A stretch of 64,000 bases of DNA from Arthrobacter sp. SLBN-112. GTDB lineage: Bacteria; Actinomycetota; Actinomycetes; Actinomycetales; Micrococcaceae. Below the pieces are notes generated by a model. The model was not told where the DNA came from, searched no databases, and saw only the letters and a program-made list of their open reading frames with translations. Position numbers and translations under genes: made by a program. Shown here in pieces: positions 47,424-55,923 of the stretch. Location of the stretch: NCBI RefSeq assembly GCF_006715225.1, contig NZ_VFMU01000001.1, positions 1,054,001 through 1,118,000 on the forward strand, written 5' to 3'. Within the stretch, counting starts at the first letter, position 1, and each line of letters begins with the position of its first letter.

Positions 47424-48386
47424 TTAGGCCTGGCTGCTGCCCTTGTCGTCCCCGGTGGCCGTCTTGGCGTCGTTGGCGGCGCTCTTTGCACCCTCGGCGG
47501 CGTCGGCGGCCACGTGCTTGGCCTTTTCAGCGGCGTCCGCGGTCTTTTCCTTGACCGCATCGGCTGCGTCGCCGGCTTTGTCCGCGGCGGCAGCCGTGGC
47601 AGATCCGGCGGCAGAAGCAGCGCTGCCAGTGGTGTCCGCGTTGCTTTCCTTGAGATCGCTGACGGTGGTGGCGGGAACCGGAGCAGGAGTGGGCGTCACC
47701 GGCGAGGGAGTCTTCCAGGGATCCTCCACGGGCTTGGATGCCTTCCATGCGGCGACACCCGCGGCCACGGCGGCAGCAACAACTCCGAAGACCAGCCATC
47801 CGCGCTTCTTGGGCTTTTCCGGCTGCGCGAGCTGAACGTCTACTGCCCGGCTGGCGCCTGCTGCGGCTGCCTTCAGCTGCGTGCCGGTCGCCTGGGCCTG
47901 TTCCTGGAGGGCGTGAATGATTCCCACATCGCCCAGCTTCTGGGCCACGGCGTCCACCCGTGCCGGGGTGTTTTCCAGCGTGCGGTGAACTGCACCGGAG
48001 GCCACGCCGATCTGGTCCGAAAGCCTGGGCAGGTATTCCACCACCACCCGGTCACGGGCGTTCAGGACAACAGGAGTGGCCTTGTCCAAAGCTTCGTGAA
48101 GCCTGGGTGACGCGCCGTCGACAACGTCATTGATCCTGGGGGCCAACTGGGCCAGACCGTCCTGGATCCGGGGAGTCACGGTGGCAACACCGTCGGCCAG
48201 GCTGTGTGCAGCCGTCTTGAGGCCCTCCTGGATCTTGGGAGATGCGGTATCCAGGCCATGCTGGAGACGGGGAACAGCCCAATCAACGGCAGCTTCCACC
48301 CGGGGGGCCGCCCAATCCTTGGCGTTTTCCACCGCACTGGTGACCGACTGCTCAAGGTCACGGGCAATACGATCCGATTTCTTCAC
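47424..48386 (-). CDS. Single-pass membrane protein with eight tandem 11-residue repeats and LEA-like tail
   Basis: This 320-residue protein is unrecognised as a family. Residues 25-112 are eight exact 11-residue units with pattern x-x-x-P-R-hydrophobic-x-x-x-hydrophobic-D, for example WAAPRVEAAVD, WAVPRLQHGLD, TASPKIQEGLK and TVTPRIQDGLA. A second helical region follows, then one transmembrane helix (about 198-217) preceded by KPKKRGW, implying the repeats are cytoplasmic. A Pro/Thr linker and an Ala/Lys/Asp-rich helical tail similar to LEA proteins lie outside. Eleven-residue amphipathic repeats are known to bind lipid in apolipoproteins and synuclein. A role in membrane curvature or stress is inferred. 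Monocistronic, with a terminator. Confidence 0.8.
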   Translation of the reverse strand: MKKSDRIARDLEQSVTSAVENAKDWAAPRVEAAVDWAVPRLQHGLDTASPKIQEGLKTAAHSLADGVATVTPRIQDGLAQLAPRINDVVDGASPRLHEALDKATPVVLNARDRVVVEYLPRLSDQIGVASGAVHRTLENTPARVDAVAQKLGDVGIIHALQEQAQATGTQLKAAAAGASRAVDVQLAQPEKPKKRGWLVFGVVAAAVAAGVAAWKASKPVEDPWKTPSPVTPTPAPVPATTVSDLKESNADTTGSAASAAGSATAAAADKAGDAADAVKEKTADAAEKAKHVAADAAEGAKSAANDAKTATGDDKGSSQA

Positions 48387-48541
48387 AACTACCTCCCGAT
48401 TAATGTGACGGTTCTGTCGTTAGCCTACGTGCCCAGAACACCACGGGCTATTCACTCTGCGGATTTTAGGGCGATTTCACCCAGCGCGGAACTGTGCCTG
48501 CAGCCGTGGCCGCCCATATCCGGCGTGGAAGAATGGGGCCT

Positions 48542-49087
48542 ATGACTGCCATCGCAACTGCAAAAGCAACCATCCACACCAGCCTCGGCGACATCGTGGT
48601 TAACCTCTTCGGCAACCACGCGCCCAAGACGGTCAAGAACTTCGTTGGCCTTGCCACCGGCGAGCAGGCCTGGACCCACCCGGAAACCGGCGAGGACAAG
48701 ACCGGCACCCCGCTCTACAACGGAACCATCTTCCACCGCATCATCAAGGACTTCATGGTCCAGGCGGGCGACCCCCTGGGCCGTGGAACCGGTGGCCCCG
48801 GCTACCGGTTCGATGACGAAATCCACCCGGAACTGAGCTTCAACCAGCCCTACAAGCTGGCCATGGCCAACGCGGGCATCCAGATGGGCAAGGGCACCAA
48901 CGGTTCACAGTTCTTCATCACCACCATTCCCACCGACTGGCTCCAGGGCAAGCACACCATCTTCGGTGAAGTGGCCGACGACGAATCCAAGAAGGTTGTC
49001 GACGCCATCGAGGGCGTACGCACGGGTATGGGAGACCGCCCGGTTGAAGACGTGACCATCAACAGCATCGACATCGAACAGCTGTAA
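48542..49087 (+). CDS. Peptidyl-prolyl cis-trans isomerase (cyclophilin)
   Basis: ATG at 48542 gives 181 residues of cyclophilin fold: PKTVKNFVGLATG, FHRIIKDFMVQAGDP (catalytic Arg), GTNGSQFFITT and GKHTIFGEV. There is no signal peptide, so it is cytoplasmic. The frame is open upstream but without similarity. It is followed by the rhomboid gene after 9 bp. Confidence 0.93.
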   Translation: MTAIATAKATIHTSLGDIVVNLFGNHAPKTVKNFVGLATGEQAWTHPETGEDKTGTPLYNGTIFHRIIKDFMVQAGDPLGRGTGGPGYRFDDEIHPELSFNQPYKLAMANAGIQMGKGTNGSQFFITTIPTDWLQGKHTIFGEVADDESKKVVDAIEGVRTGMGDRPVEDVTINSIDIEQL

Positions 49088-49096
49088 CGCTCCACC

Positions 49097-49975
49097 ATGA
49101 GTTACGGAATTCCGTCGGCCGAGCCGTCCGCCCAGGTTCCGGTCTGCCCCCGGCATCCGGACCGGCCGTCCTACGTGCGCTGCCAGCGCTGCGGGCGCCC
49201 GGCGTGCCCCGAGTGCCAGCGGGCGGCCGCCGTCGGATTCCAATGCGTTGACTGCGTCAATGAGACAAAACGTACGACGCCGGAGGTACGGACCGTCTAT
49301 GGCGGTGCCGTTGCCACTGGCAGGCCATTGGTGACGTTCGGCATCATCGCAGCGTGCGCTGTGCTGTACGTGCTGCAGTGGCTGGTTCCCAATGACCTGA
49401 TTTACCAGAGCCTAGGCTTTGCGAACATATACGCGGAGCCACGCTGGGGTGAGTTTGAACCCTGGCGGATGCTCACTTCCGCCTTCCTGCACTCACAGGG
49501 CTTCATCCTGCACATCGCTCTGAACATGTACATGCTCTGGGTATTCGGACAGGCGCTCGAGCCGCTTCTGGGACGCATCCGCTTCCTGGTGCTCTACCTG
49601 GTTTCGGCATTTGGGGGCTCTGTGGGCTATTTGCTCCTGACCCCGCTCTATCTGCCCGGTCAGCCGTTGTATGGCGTCGTGGGTGCTTCCGGGGCAATCT
49701 TCGGGCTCTTTGGCGCGATGCTTCTCATTCAGCGCCACCGCGGCGGAGACACGCGCCAACTGTGGGTGCTGATCGCCATTAACGGTGTCATCGGCTTCGT
49801 GATCCCCCAGATTGCTTGGCAGGCCCACTTGGGTGGCCTCGTGGCCGGCGGCCTGTGTGCTGCGGTCTTCGCCTACACCCCACGTGGCCGCCGGCAGGGC
49901 TTGATCCAGGCGCTTGGTCTAGCCGCAGTGCTTGCGCTGCTCATAGCGGTGAGCTGGGTCCGCGTGACGCTATAG
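49097..49975 (+). CDS. Rhomboid family intramembrane serine protease
   Basis: This 292-residue protein has an N-terminal zinc-binding-like module (CPRHPDRPSYVRCQRCGRP, with CPEC and CVDC) as in many actinobacterial rhomboids, then about six membrane segments. The catalytic Ser198 is in GASG and the catalytic His244 in AHLGGL; the loop WRMLTSAFLH is typical. It cleaves membrane protein segments; the substrate is unknown. It is probably co-transcribed with the cyclophilin gene and ends in a strong terminator. Confidence 0.92.
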   Translation: MSYGIPSAEPSAQVPVCPRHPDRPSYVRCQRCGRPACPECQRAAAVGFQCVDCVNETKRTTPEVRTVYGGAVATGRPLVTFGIIAACAVLYVLQWLVPNDLIYQSLGFANIYAEPRWGEFEPWRMLTSAFLHSQGFILHIALNMYMLWVFGQALEPLLGRIRFLVLYLVSAFGGSVGYLLLTPLYLPGQPLYGVVGASGAIFGLFGAMLLIQRHRGGDTRQLWVLIAINGVIGFVIPQIAWQAHLGGLVAGGLCAAVFAYTPRGRRQGLIQALGLAAVLALLIAVSWVRVTL

Positions 49976-49996
49976 CCTGCCGCGCCAGCAGTTAGC

Positions 49997-50039
49997 GATG
50001 CCCCCGACACCAGACGGTGCCGGGGGCATCGTCGTTTTT
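49997..50039 (+). terminator. Intrinsic terminator after rhomboid gene
   Basis: GATGCCCCCG (49997-50006) pairs with CGGGGGCATC (50021-50030), with an inner CACC/GGTG stem, followed by GTCGTTTTT. Confidence 0.88.
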
Positions 50040-50442
50040 CCACAGGCATTATCCACAGTGTTGGTAACTTACACGGCTGTAGTTCCCATGCTGGTCTCCC
50101 CATTCCCAGCTTGCACCCGGCCCTTTCGGCCGGAAACCTGACCGCGTTCTCCACATCTGTGGATAACCTGTGGGGATATCGCTGTGTGAAAGTGGATAAG
50201 CAGGAGGATTTCCCGCTTTCTGTGGATAAGGGCACTCCAAACAGCCTCCGACGGCTGGTTTCCCTGTCCCGCCGGCATGTTATCGACACCCTTATGCACA
50301 GTGTTAATAACTGACAGTTGTGTAGTTTGGGCGCTGGAAATCCCGCAGGAGTAGGCTGCAGCGGCGGTAATGGAACGATTTCCACGGCTTTACCCACAGT
50401 TGTGGATAACTTGTGGGTATTGCGATGTTGGTAAGTGGATAA
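50036..50442. promoter_or_regulatory. Extra DnaA-box cluster about 16 kb from oriC
   Basis: Perfect boxes (TTATCCACA, either strand) lie at 50049, 50158, 50221 and 50401. Variants are at 50036, 50147, 50191, 50292, 50390 and 50434. Several form inverted pairs with a 2-bp gap: TTCTCCACA then TGTGGATAA (50147/50158), and TTACCCACA then TGTGGATAA (50390/50401). It is not a gene; a DnaA-titration or replication-control site is inferred. Confidence 0.7.
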
Positions 50443-50512
50443 GTGGCCGGCCAGCCCTCGACTCCTGCCTATGATGGTTGCCTGCCAAGCCTTTCAAGCG
50501 ACAAGGATCCCC

Positions 50513-50977
50513 GTGGGCGTCACCGAGCACCTGTACCTGGACAAACAGCATCCGGCCCTTTGGAAGGCGATCAGCGGCCTGGGCCTCAAGGTGCAGGAAG
50601 CCGCAGAGGAAGCCGGAATCGGCCTGGGTCTGTTGGAACTCCTCAACGTCCGGATCTCGCAGATCAACGGCTGCGCCTACTGCCTGGACCTCCATGTGCG
50701 AAAGGCGGTCGAGGCAGGGGAAAGGGCGCAGCGGCTGGCGGTCCTGCCGGCATGGCGGGACACCGCACTCTTCACCGGCAAGGAGCGGGCAGCACTGGCA
50801 CTGGTGGAGAGCATCACGGAGCTCCCGGGCCAGGAGTCACGCGAGCAGGCCGAGGCCGCGGCGCGGGAATGCCTGACGGTAGAGGAATTTTCAGCAGTGA
50901 GTTGGGTTGCGGTGACCATGAACGCGTTCAACCGGGTCTCCATCACCAGCCACCACCCCGTGAAGCGGGATCGCTGA
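50513..50977 (+). CDS. Carboxymuconolactone decarboxylase (AhpD-like) family protein
   Basis: GTG at 50513, preceded by AAGGA, gives 154 residues. The CMD/AhpD redox centre INGCAYCLDLH (Cys54, Cys57, His61) is intact, suggesting thiol peroxidase-type or alkylhydroperoxidase-like activity. An earlier ATG at 50471 is possible. It is flanked by DnaA-box clusters on both sides; a link to replication is not implied. Confidence 0.85.
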   Translation: MGVTEHLYLDKQHPALWKAISGLGLKVQEAAEEAGIGLGLLELLNVRISQINGCAYCLDLHVRKAVEAGERAQRLAVLPAWRDTALFTGKERAALALVESITELPGQESREQAEAAARECLTVEEFSAVSWVAVTMNAFNRVSITSHHPVKRDR

Positions 50978-51025
50978 CAGCGCTCCGAGTCTTCGGCAGG
51001 AGGTCACAGAGTTCGGGCCGCCTAT

Positions 51026-51151
51026 TTATCCACAGGTATTCCACACTGTTAATAACGGCATTTGCCCGGCCGGTTAACCGGATCGGCCTTGCCCGGCGGG
51101 CCAGCCGCTCCATCCGGAGACCCTTGGCGAGCTTTTCCACACTGTGGATAA
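51026..51151. promoter_or_regulatory. DnaA-box cluster between CMD gene and tag
   Basis: TTATCCACA (51026), TATTCCACA (51037), TTTTCCACA (51133) and TGTGGATAA (51143). The last two are an inverted pair separated by one base. The cluster lies in the 218-bp gap between convergent genes. Confidence 0.65.
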
Positions 51152-51195
51152 CTTTCCCAACAGTTGGGGATAACCGCGTAAGTACCGCAACGGTA

Positions 51196-51801
51196 CTATC
51201 CGGGCCAGATGCCGGACGATCCACGCCGGTGGCTGTCCACAAGGTGGGTATCCACTATCCCCACAGCCTCCATCAGGGCAAACATGGTGGTGGGTCCCAC
51301 AAAGGAGAACCCGCGCTTCCGCAGTGCCTTGGACAAGGCAACCGACTCTGCGGACTGGGTGGGGATCTCGGCGGCCACCCTGGGCCGCGGGGTGCTGCCC
51401 GGCGCAAAGCCCCACACAAAGTCCACCAACCCGCCGTCGTTCCTAAGCTCCAGCGTGGCCTGGGCATTCCTGATCGTGGCAAGGATCTTCAGCCGGTTCC
51501 TGATGATGCCCGGATCCTGCATCAGCCGCTCCACGTCCGTGCTGCCAAAGAGCGCCACAGCCTCCGGATCGAACCCTGCGAAGGCGGCACGGAACGCCGG
51601 ACGCTTACGCAGGATGGTGGCCCATGACAGTCCTGCCTGGAAGCCCTCCAGGCAGATGCGCTCGTACAGGCCCTGCTCGTCAGTGACAGGCAGGCCCCAC
51701 TCCTGGTCGTAGTAGCTCCGCATGAGCGGATCCGAGGCAGCCCACGCCGGCCGGGCCAGGCCGTCCTCGCCAATAATTACGCCGGCGGAATCGGGAGCCA
51801 G
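51196..51801 (-). CDS. tag: DNA-3-methyladenine glycosylase I (Tag-like), probable CTG start
   Basis: It should excise 3-methyladenine from DNA. The family N-terminus (here PAWAASDPLMRSYYDQEWG) is encoded upstream of the first ATG (51723). The only well-placed start is CTG at 51801, 6 bases after AAGGAGG, giving about 201 residues; no ATG, GTG or TTG fits. FQAGLSWATILRKR and FSFVGPTTMFALMEAVG fit Tag. Against E. coli Tag zinc ligands Cys4, His17, His175 and Cys179, only His175 seems kept (Pro, Tyr, Ser elsewhere). Activity without zinc is unproved. Confidence 0.8.
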   Translation of the reverse strand: MAPDSAGVIIGEDGLARPAWAASDPLMRSYYDQEWGLPVTDEQGLYERICLEGFQAGLSWATILRKRPAFRAAFAGFDPEAVALFGSTDVERLMQDPGIIRNRLKILATIRNAQATLELRNDGGLVDFVWGFAPGSTPRPRVAAEIPTQSAESVALSKALRKRGFSFVGPTTMFALMEAVGIVDTHLVDSHRRGSSGIWPG

Positions 51802-51832
51802 TGGAGTCCTCCTTGGAAGGTCCGCCGATCCG

Positions 51833-52084
51833 CTAGGAGCGCCAGCGGGTGGTCATCAGGAATCCCACGATCGCAATGCCGAAGCCGGCTACGATGTTCC
51901 ACGATTGCCAGGCCTGTACCGGGAAGCGGCCCTCACTGATGTAGAAGGTGATGATCCAGAAGAGGCCAATAATCATGAGTCCAAACATGACCGGCTTGAA
52001 CCACACGGGGTTGGGCTTGTAGGCCTGGGGGGAAGCCGGCTGGGCGGTGCTGGCGGTCTTCTTGCGAGGCTTTGACTCGGGCAC
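51833..52084 (-). CDS. crgA: Cell division protein CrgA
   Basis: An 83-residue protein with a basic N-terminus and two transmembrane helices (KPVMFGLMIIGLFWIITFYI and NIVAGFGIAIVGFLMT), separated by SEGRFPVQAW, the CrgA layout. In Streptomyces and mycobacteria it coordinates FtsZ and cell-wall synthesis. GTG start follows AAGGAGAG. Its stop is 31 bp before tag. Confidence 0.93.
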   Translation of the reverse strand: MPESKPRKKTASTAQPASPQAYKPNPVWFKPVMFGLMIIGLFWIITFYISEGRFPVQAWQSWNIVAGFGIAIVGFLMTTRWRS

Positions 52085-52259
52085 TGGCTCTCCTTGGCAG
52101 GCTGGGCAAGCTCGGCGGTCCGGGCTTGGTATCCTGCAAGAAGGAAATTGCCAGCGGTCTGCGCGATCTTGGTCAAATCTGGATTCTTACTAGCAGCCAA
52201 TTCTAGCCGCAGTTGATGGGCAGCCTGTGCCCACAGGGCGGACGCCCGGAGGAGAACGC

Positions 52260-53048
52260 GTGGTATTGCAGGAGAAGGCGGGGCCCGCCACTGCGCCCGC
52301 GTCCCGCCGTGCCCTGTTGCCTGGCATCATCCAGGTGCTGGGTGAGCTGTTGATAACCGCCGGCGTCATTCTCCTCCTCTTCGTCGCATGGCAGCTGTGG
52401 TGGACCAACGTCGAGTCCGACGCCAAGCAGAGCCAGGTCATCAAGGAATTTGCCCAGGACCTCAGCAGCGCCGCTCCCGCAGCAGCAGCCCCCTCCGCTC
52501 CACCGGCCGCAGCTGAAGATTTCGGCAAGCCCGTGGTGGGCACCGCCCCGGGCCATGCGGGAACGATCGGCATCATGTACATCCCACGGTTCGGCCCCGG
52601 CTACACCCGTCCCATTGTCCAGGGAACCAGCCAGGACGTCCTGGACACCCTGGGCCTTGGCCACTACAGCAACACGGCCATGCCCGGAGCCGTGGGCAAC
52701 TTTGCCGTCGCGGGGCACCGGCAGACGCACGGCGCGGTGCTGGACAACATCCACACACTGGTGCCCGGTGACAAAATCTACGTCCAGACCAAGGACGGCT
52801 ATTACGTCTACGTTTTCCGAAACAACCAGATTGTGATGCCGTCCCGCACGGATGTCCTGGAACCGGTCCCAACCAAGCCCGGCGCCACGCCCACCGAAAG
52901 CTACCTCACCATGACCAGCTGCAATCCCCGCTTCGGCGCGGAAGAACGCATCATCGCCTATGCCCTCCTGGACAGCTGGCGTCCGGCTGCGGCCGGGCCG
53001 CCGGCCGAGATCGCGGCGCAGGTTGCAGCAGCCACCGGAAGGAGCTGA
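52260..53048 (+). CDS. Class E sortase
   Basis: GTG at 52260, 5 bases after GGAGGA, gives 262 residues. One N-terminal helix (about residues 27-46) anchors it, with the catalytic domain outside. His153 (VAGHR), Cys221 (TMTSC) and Arg224 (NPRFG) form the sortase triad. Class E sortases attach surface proteins bearing LAxTG-type signals or assemble pili in actinobacteria. No sorting substrate is encoded nearby. It is followed by a small membrane protein after 2 bp. Confidence 0.92.
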   Translation: MVLQEKAGPATAPASRRALLPGIIQVLGELLITAGVILLLFVAWQLWWTNVESDAKQSQVIKEFAQDLSSAAPAAAAPSAPPAAAEDFGKPVVGTAPGHAGTIGIMYIPRFGPGYTRPIVQGTSQDVLDTLGLGHYSNTAMPGAVGNFAVAGHRQTHGAVLDNIHTLVPGDKIYVQTKDGYYVYVFRNNQIVMPSRTDVLEPVPTKPGATPTESYLTMTSCNPRFGAEERIIAYALLDSWRPAAAGPPAEIAAQVAAATGRS

Positions 53049-53050
53049 CC

Positions 53051-53221
53051 GTGTACGCCTGGATTTTCCGCCACCTTCCCGGACCGCTCTGGCTCAGGAT
53101 CATCATCTCGCTGGCACTGGTCTTCATCGCCCTGGTATTGATGGTCCAGTTCCTGTTCCCCTGGATGTCCCATTTCACCCAATTCACCGACTCGACGATT
53201 GGTTCCACAGACCAGCCATGA
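53051..53221 (+). CDS. Small single-pass membrane protein, 56 residues
   Basis: GTG at 53051 (YAWIFRHLPGPLWLR) with one hydrophobic helix (IIISLALVFIALVLMVQFLF). Its TGA overlaps the pabA start as ATGA, and it begins 2 bp after the sortase stop, so it is firmly embedded in an operon. Similar small proteins often sit between srtE and pabA in actinobacteria. Function unknown. Confidence 0.75.
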   Translation: MYAWIFRHLPGPLWLRIIISLALVFIALVLMVQFLFPWMSHFTQFTDSTIGSTDQP

Positions 53222-53859
53222 CCACAACCAAGATCCTTGTAGTGGATAACTACGACAGCTTTGTCTACACCCTGGTGGGCTACCTCCAGGAGCTCGGCGC
53301 CGAAACCACGGTTGTCCGCAACGACGACGTTACGCTGGCGGAGGCAATTGAACTTGCCGGTACCCGCGACGGCGTCCTCATCTCACCCGGCCCGGGCAAT
53401 CCTGCCGAGGCCGGTATCTGCATCGAGCTGATCAAATGGTGCGGTGAAAACAGCGTGCCCATGTTCGGCGTATGCCTGGGTCACCAGGCACTGGCCGAGG
53501 CCTTCGGCGGCAAGGTGACCCACGCCCCTGAACTCATGCACGGCAAAACGTCCCAGGTGGAGCACATTGGCACCAGCGTTTTCGCCGGGCTCCCCTCCCC
53601 CGTCACGGCCACCCGCTACCACTCACTGGCCGCGGTCCGGGAATCCATTCCCGATGTCCTGGAAGTCACCGCGCAAACCGCGTCGGGTGTGGTCATGGGC
53701 CTGCAGCACCGCACGGCGCCGCTCTGCGGTGTGCAGTTCCATCCCGAATCGGTCCTTACCGAAGGCGGGTACCAGATGCTGGGCAACTGGCTGGAATCGC
53801 TGGGCATGAAAGGCGCGGCGGCGCGGGCGGCGAAATTGAGCCCCCTCATCCAGCACTAG
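53218..53859 (+). CDS. pabA: Glutamine amidotransferase of anthranilate/aminodeoxychorismate synthase
   Basis: This 213-residue class I amidotransferase supplies ammonia for folate or tryptophan synthesis. LVVDNYDSFVYTLVGY opens the fold, the nucleophile is in FGVCLGHQAL, and the second catalytic element is QFHPES. The sequence alone does not separate PabA from TrpG; the pknB-adjacent location is typical of PabA in actinobacteria. It is convergent with pknB. Confidence 0.9.
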   Translation: MTTTKILVVDNYDSFVYTLVGYLQELGAETTVVRNDDVTLAEAIELAGTRDGVLISPGPGNPAEAGICIELIKWCGENSVPMFGVCLGHQALAEAFGGKVTHAPELMHGKTSQVEHIGTSVFAGLPSPVTATRYHSLAAVRESIPDVLEVTAQTASGVVMGLQHRTAPLCGVQFHPESVLTEGGYQMLGNWLESLGMKGAAARAAKLSPLIQH

Positions 53860-53904
53860 CCGTCAGTAAAGCTGGCGGGAAGGGCCCCGGCCCACCAGGG
53901 GACG

Positions 53905-55908
53905 TCAGCCTTTCTTAGTGGGCGTCGGCGTCGGCTTCGGTGTGGCCGTGGGAGTCGGGGTTTCCGTGGGAGACGGCGGTGGCGGTGGCGGTGCCTTGGC
54001 CACAACGATGGTGATGGTCTTTCCCTGGACAACGGCGGCATTGGCAGGATCGCTCTGGTCGGTGACCTTGCCCGGCTCCACCTGCGAGTTTTCCGCCTCG
54101 ACCACCGAAGGGACCAGCCCAAGCTCCTTCAGGGCCGCCTCCGCTTCTTCACGGGCCAGGCTCCGCAGCTCCGGGACCACCACCTTGCCGGTGGAAACTA
54201 TGAGTTCCACGCTGGTGCCCACGCCAACGCTCTGGCCCGGTGCCGGGTTGGAGGTGATGACGATCCCGGCCGGAACAGTGGCGCTGTTGGCCGTGCTGGT
54301 GGTCGGTGCGCCGGCCAGTCCCGCCTGGCGCAGGATGTCGCGGGCGGCGGCCTCAGTCTTGCCGGGAAGGCTGTCCGGGACCTTCACCGAACTGGGGCCT
54401 TCAGAGATATTGAGGATGACGTCCGCCCCCGGATCCAGCGAACCGCCCGCCGCTGGATCAGTCCCGATGGCGGTTCCCTTGGGCACCGTATCGTTTGCCG
54501 CACGTGCGATCCTGGGGCGCAGTCCCGCGTCGTACAGTGCCTGAAGTGCCGCGCTCTCCGTCAGGGACGCAACGGCGGGTATTGGGACCTTGGGTGCAGG
54601 GGGGGCCGGCCGGTTGACCGTTTGGTAAAGCCACAGGCCGCCGCCCGCGAGTACCAGCAGGGTGAAGATCACCAGGGTGGCAATCCAGGCACGACGGCGG
54701 GACTTCTGCCGGGTGCTCGGCTCCCGTTCCGGAGGGAAGCCAAGCGGGAGCGGCGCAGCCGCGCCGTACCCGTCTGCCCCGTACCCGTTCGGCCTGTATT
54801 CATCCGGCCCGTCCCCACCCGCAAGTTCCAGCGGAACGCCGGGTCCGCCGTCGCCATGGAGGGTGGTTGCCGCCAAGCGGCCTGTGGGTGCGTCATCAAG
54901 GAAGCTTGCCCCCGTTGCGGCGAACGCTTCGGTGGGCGGAGCCGCTTGCGGGACGTGGTCGTTGGGATCGGTTGGCGCCTCGGACGCCGGCACGGCAGGG
55001 ACAGGCACGCCGGCCTTCGCAGCCCTCAGGGCACGCCGGAAGGCTGCAGCATCCTGGAACCTGTCATCCCGGTTCTTCTGCAGGGCCTTGGCGAGGACGG
55101 TGTCCAGGGCCGGCGATACCTTCGGATTCAGGCTGCTGGCAGGCTCCGGAATCTCGCGCACGTGCTGGTAGGCGACGGACACCGGGCTGTCTCCGACGAA
55201 CGGAGGACGCGACGTCAGCATTTCGTAGAGCAGGCACGCGGCGGAGTAGAGGTCACTGCGGGCGTCGACGGACTCGCCGCGCGCCTGCTCCGGTGACAGG
55301 TATTGCGCCGTACCCACCACTGCCTGGGTCTGGGTCATGGTGGCGGAGGAATCGGCGATGGCGCGGGCGATGCCGAAGTCCATCACCTTCACCGAATTGG
55401 TGCCCGGGCAGTACATCACGTTGGCCGGCTTGATGTCCCGGTGGACGATCCCGGCCTTGTGGCTGTATTCGAGAGCCCCCAGAACTCCCAGGCAGTAATC
55501 GATGGCCTGGTCGATGCCGACCTCATTCGCGCGGATCAGGTCACGCAAGGTCCTGCCCTCGACGTACTCCATCACGATGTAGGGCACCCGGACGTCTTCG
55601 CCAGTGCCGTCGTGGACCAGGTGTTCACCGGTATCGAAAATGGCCACGATGGAGGGATGGTTCAGGGCGGCCACGGCCTGGGCTTCACGCTTGAACCGTG
55701 CCTGGAACTGCGGGTCCCGGGCCATGTCCGGCCGGAGCAGTTTGACGGCCACTGTCCTGCCCAGGCGGGTATCGGTTCCGCGGTACACATCCGCCATGCC
55801 ACCACGTCCGATGAGGCTGCCCAGCTCGTAGCGGCCGCTCAGGACACGCCGGTTATCCACCGGCAGGCTGTCCTCCCGGTGCAACGGTGTGCGTGGTGAC
55901 TCATTCAC
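53905..55908 (-). CDS. pknB: PASTA-domain Ser/Thr kinase PknB
   Basis: A 667-residue receptor-type kinase. The intracellular kinase has GRGGMADVY, the ATP-binding Lys56, HRD (156-158) and DFG (177-179). A transmembrane helix (WIATLVIFTLLVLAG...) leads to three extracellular PASTA domains that bind muropeptides or lipid II, then a Pro/Thr-rich tail. It senses cell-wall state and controls growth and division. GTG start. It is last in the fhaA-pknB operon. Confidence 0.96.
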   Translation of the reverse strand: MNESPRTPLHREDSLPVDNRRVLSGRYELGSLIGRGGMADVYRGTDTRLGRTVAVKLLRPDMARDPQFQARFKREAQAVAALNHPSIVAIFDTGEHLVHDGTGEDVRVPYIVMEYVEGRTLRDLIRANEVGIDQAIDYCLGVLGALEYSHKAGIVHRDIKPANVMYCPGTNSVKVMDFGIARAIADSSATMTQTQAVVGTAQYLSPEQARGESVDARSDLYSAACLLYEMLTSRPPFVGDSPVSVAYQHVREIPEPASSLNPKVSPALDTVLAKALQKNRDDRFQDAAAFRRALRAAKAGVPVPAVPASEAPTDPNDHVPQAAPPTEAFAATGASFLDDAPTGRLAATTLHGDGGPGVPLELAGGDGPDEYRPNGYGADGYGAAAPLPLGFPPEREPSTRQKSRRRAWIATLVIFTLLVLAGGGLWLYQTVNRPAPPAPKVPIPAVASLTESAALQALYDAGLRPRIARAANDTVPKGTAIGTDPAAGGSLDPGADVILNISEGPSSVKVPDSLPGKTEAAARDILRQAGLAGAPTTSTANSATVPAGIVITSNPAPGQSVGVGTSVELIVSTGKVVVPELRSLAREEAEAALKELGLVPSVVEAENSQVEPGKVTDQSDPANAAVVQGKTITIVVAKAPPPPPPSPTETPTPTATPKPTPTPTKKG

Positions 55909-55923
55909 TGGTGGTCCCGGTGT

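Larger units (their letters stand above)
49976..50512. other. Rhomboid-CMD gap with dense DnaA boxes
   Basis: A 537-bp region without a gene. It starts with a terminator and then holds about ten DnaA-box-like sites (see next entry). Confidence 0.6.

Noticed and set aside
50036..51151. A second active replication origin
   Set aside because: The boxes are real but the region lacks a large A/T-rich melting stretch and dnaA/dnaN context, so I treat it as a DnaA-binding cluster only.
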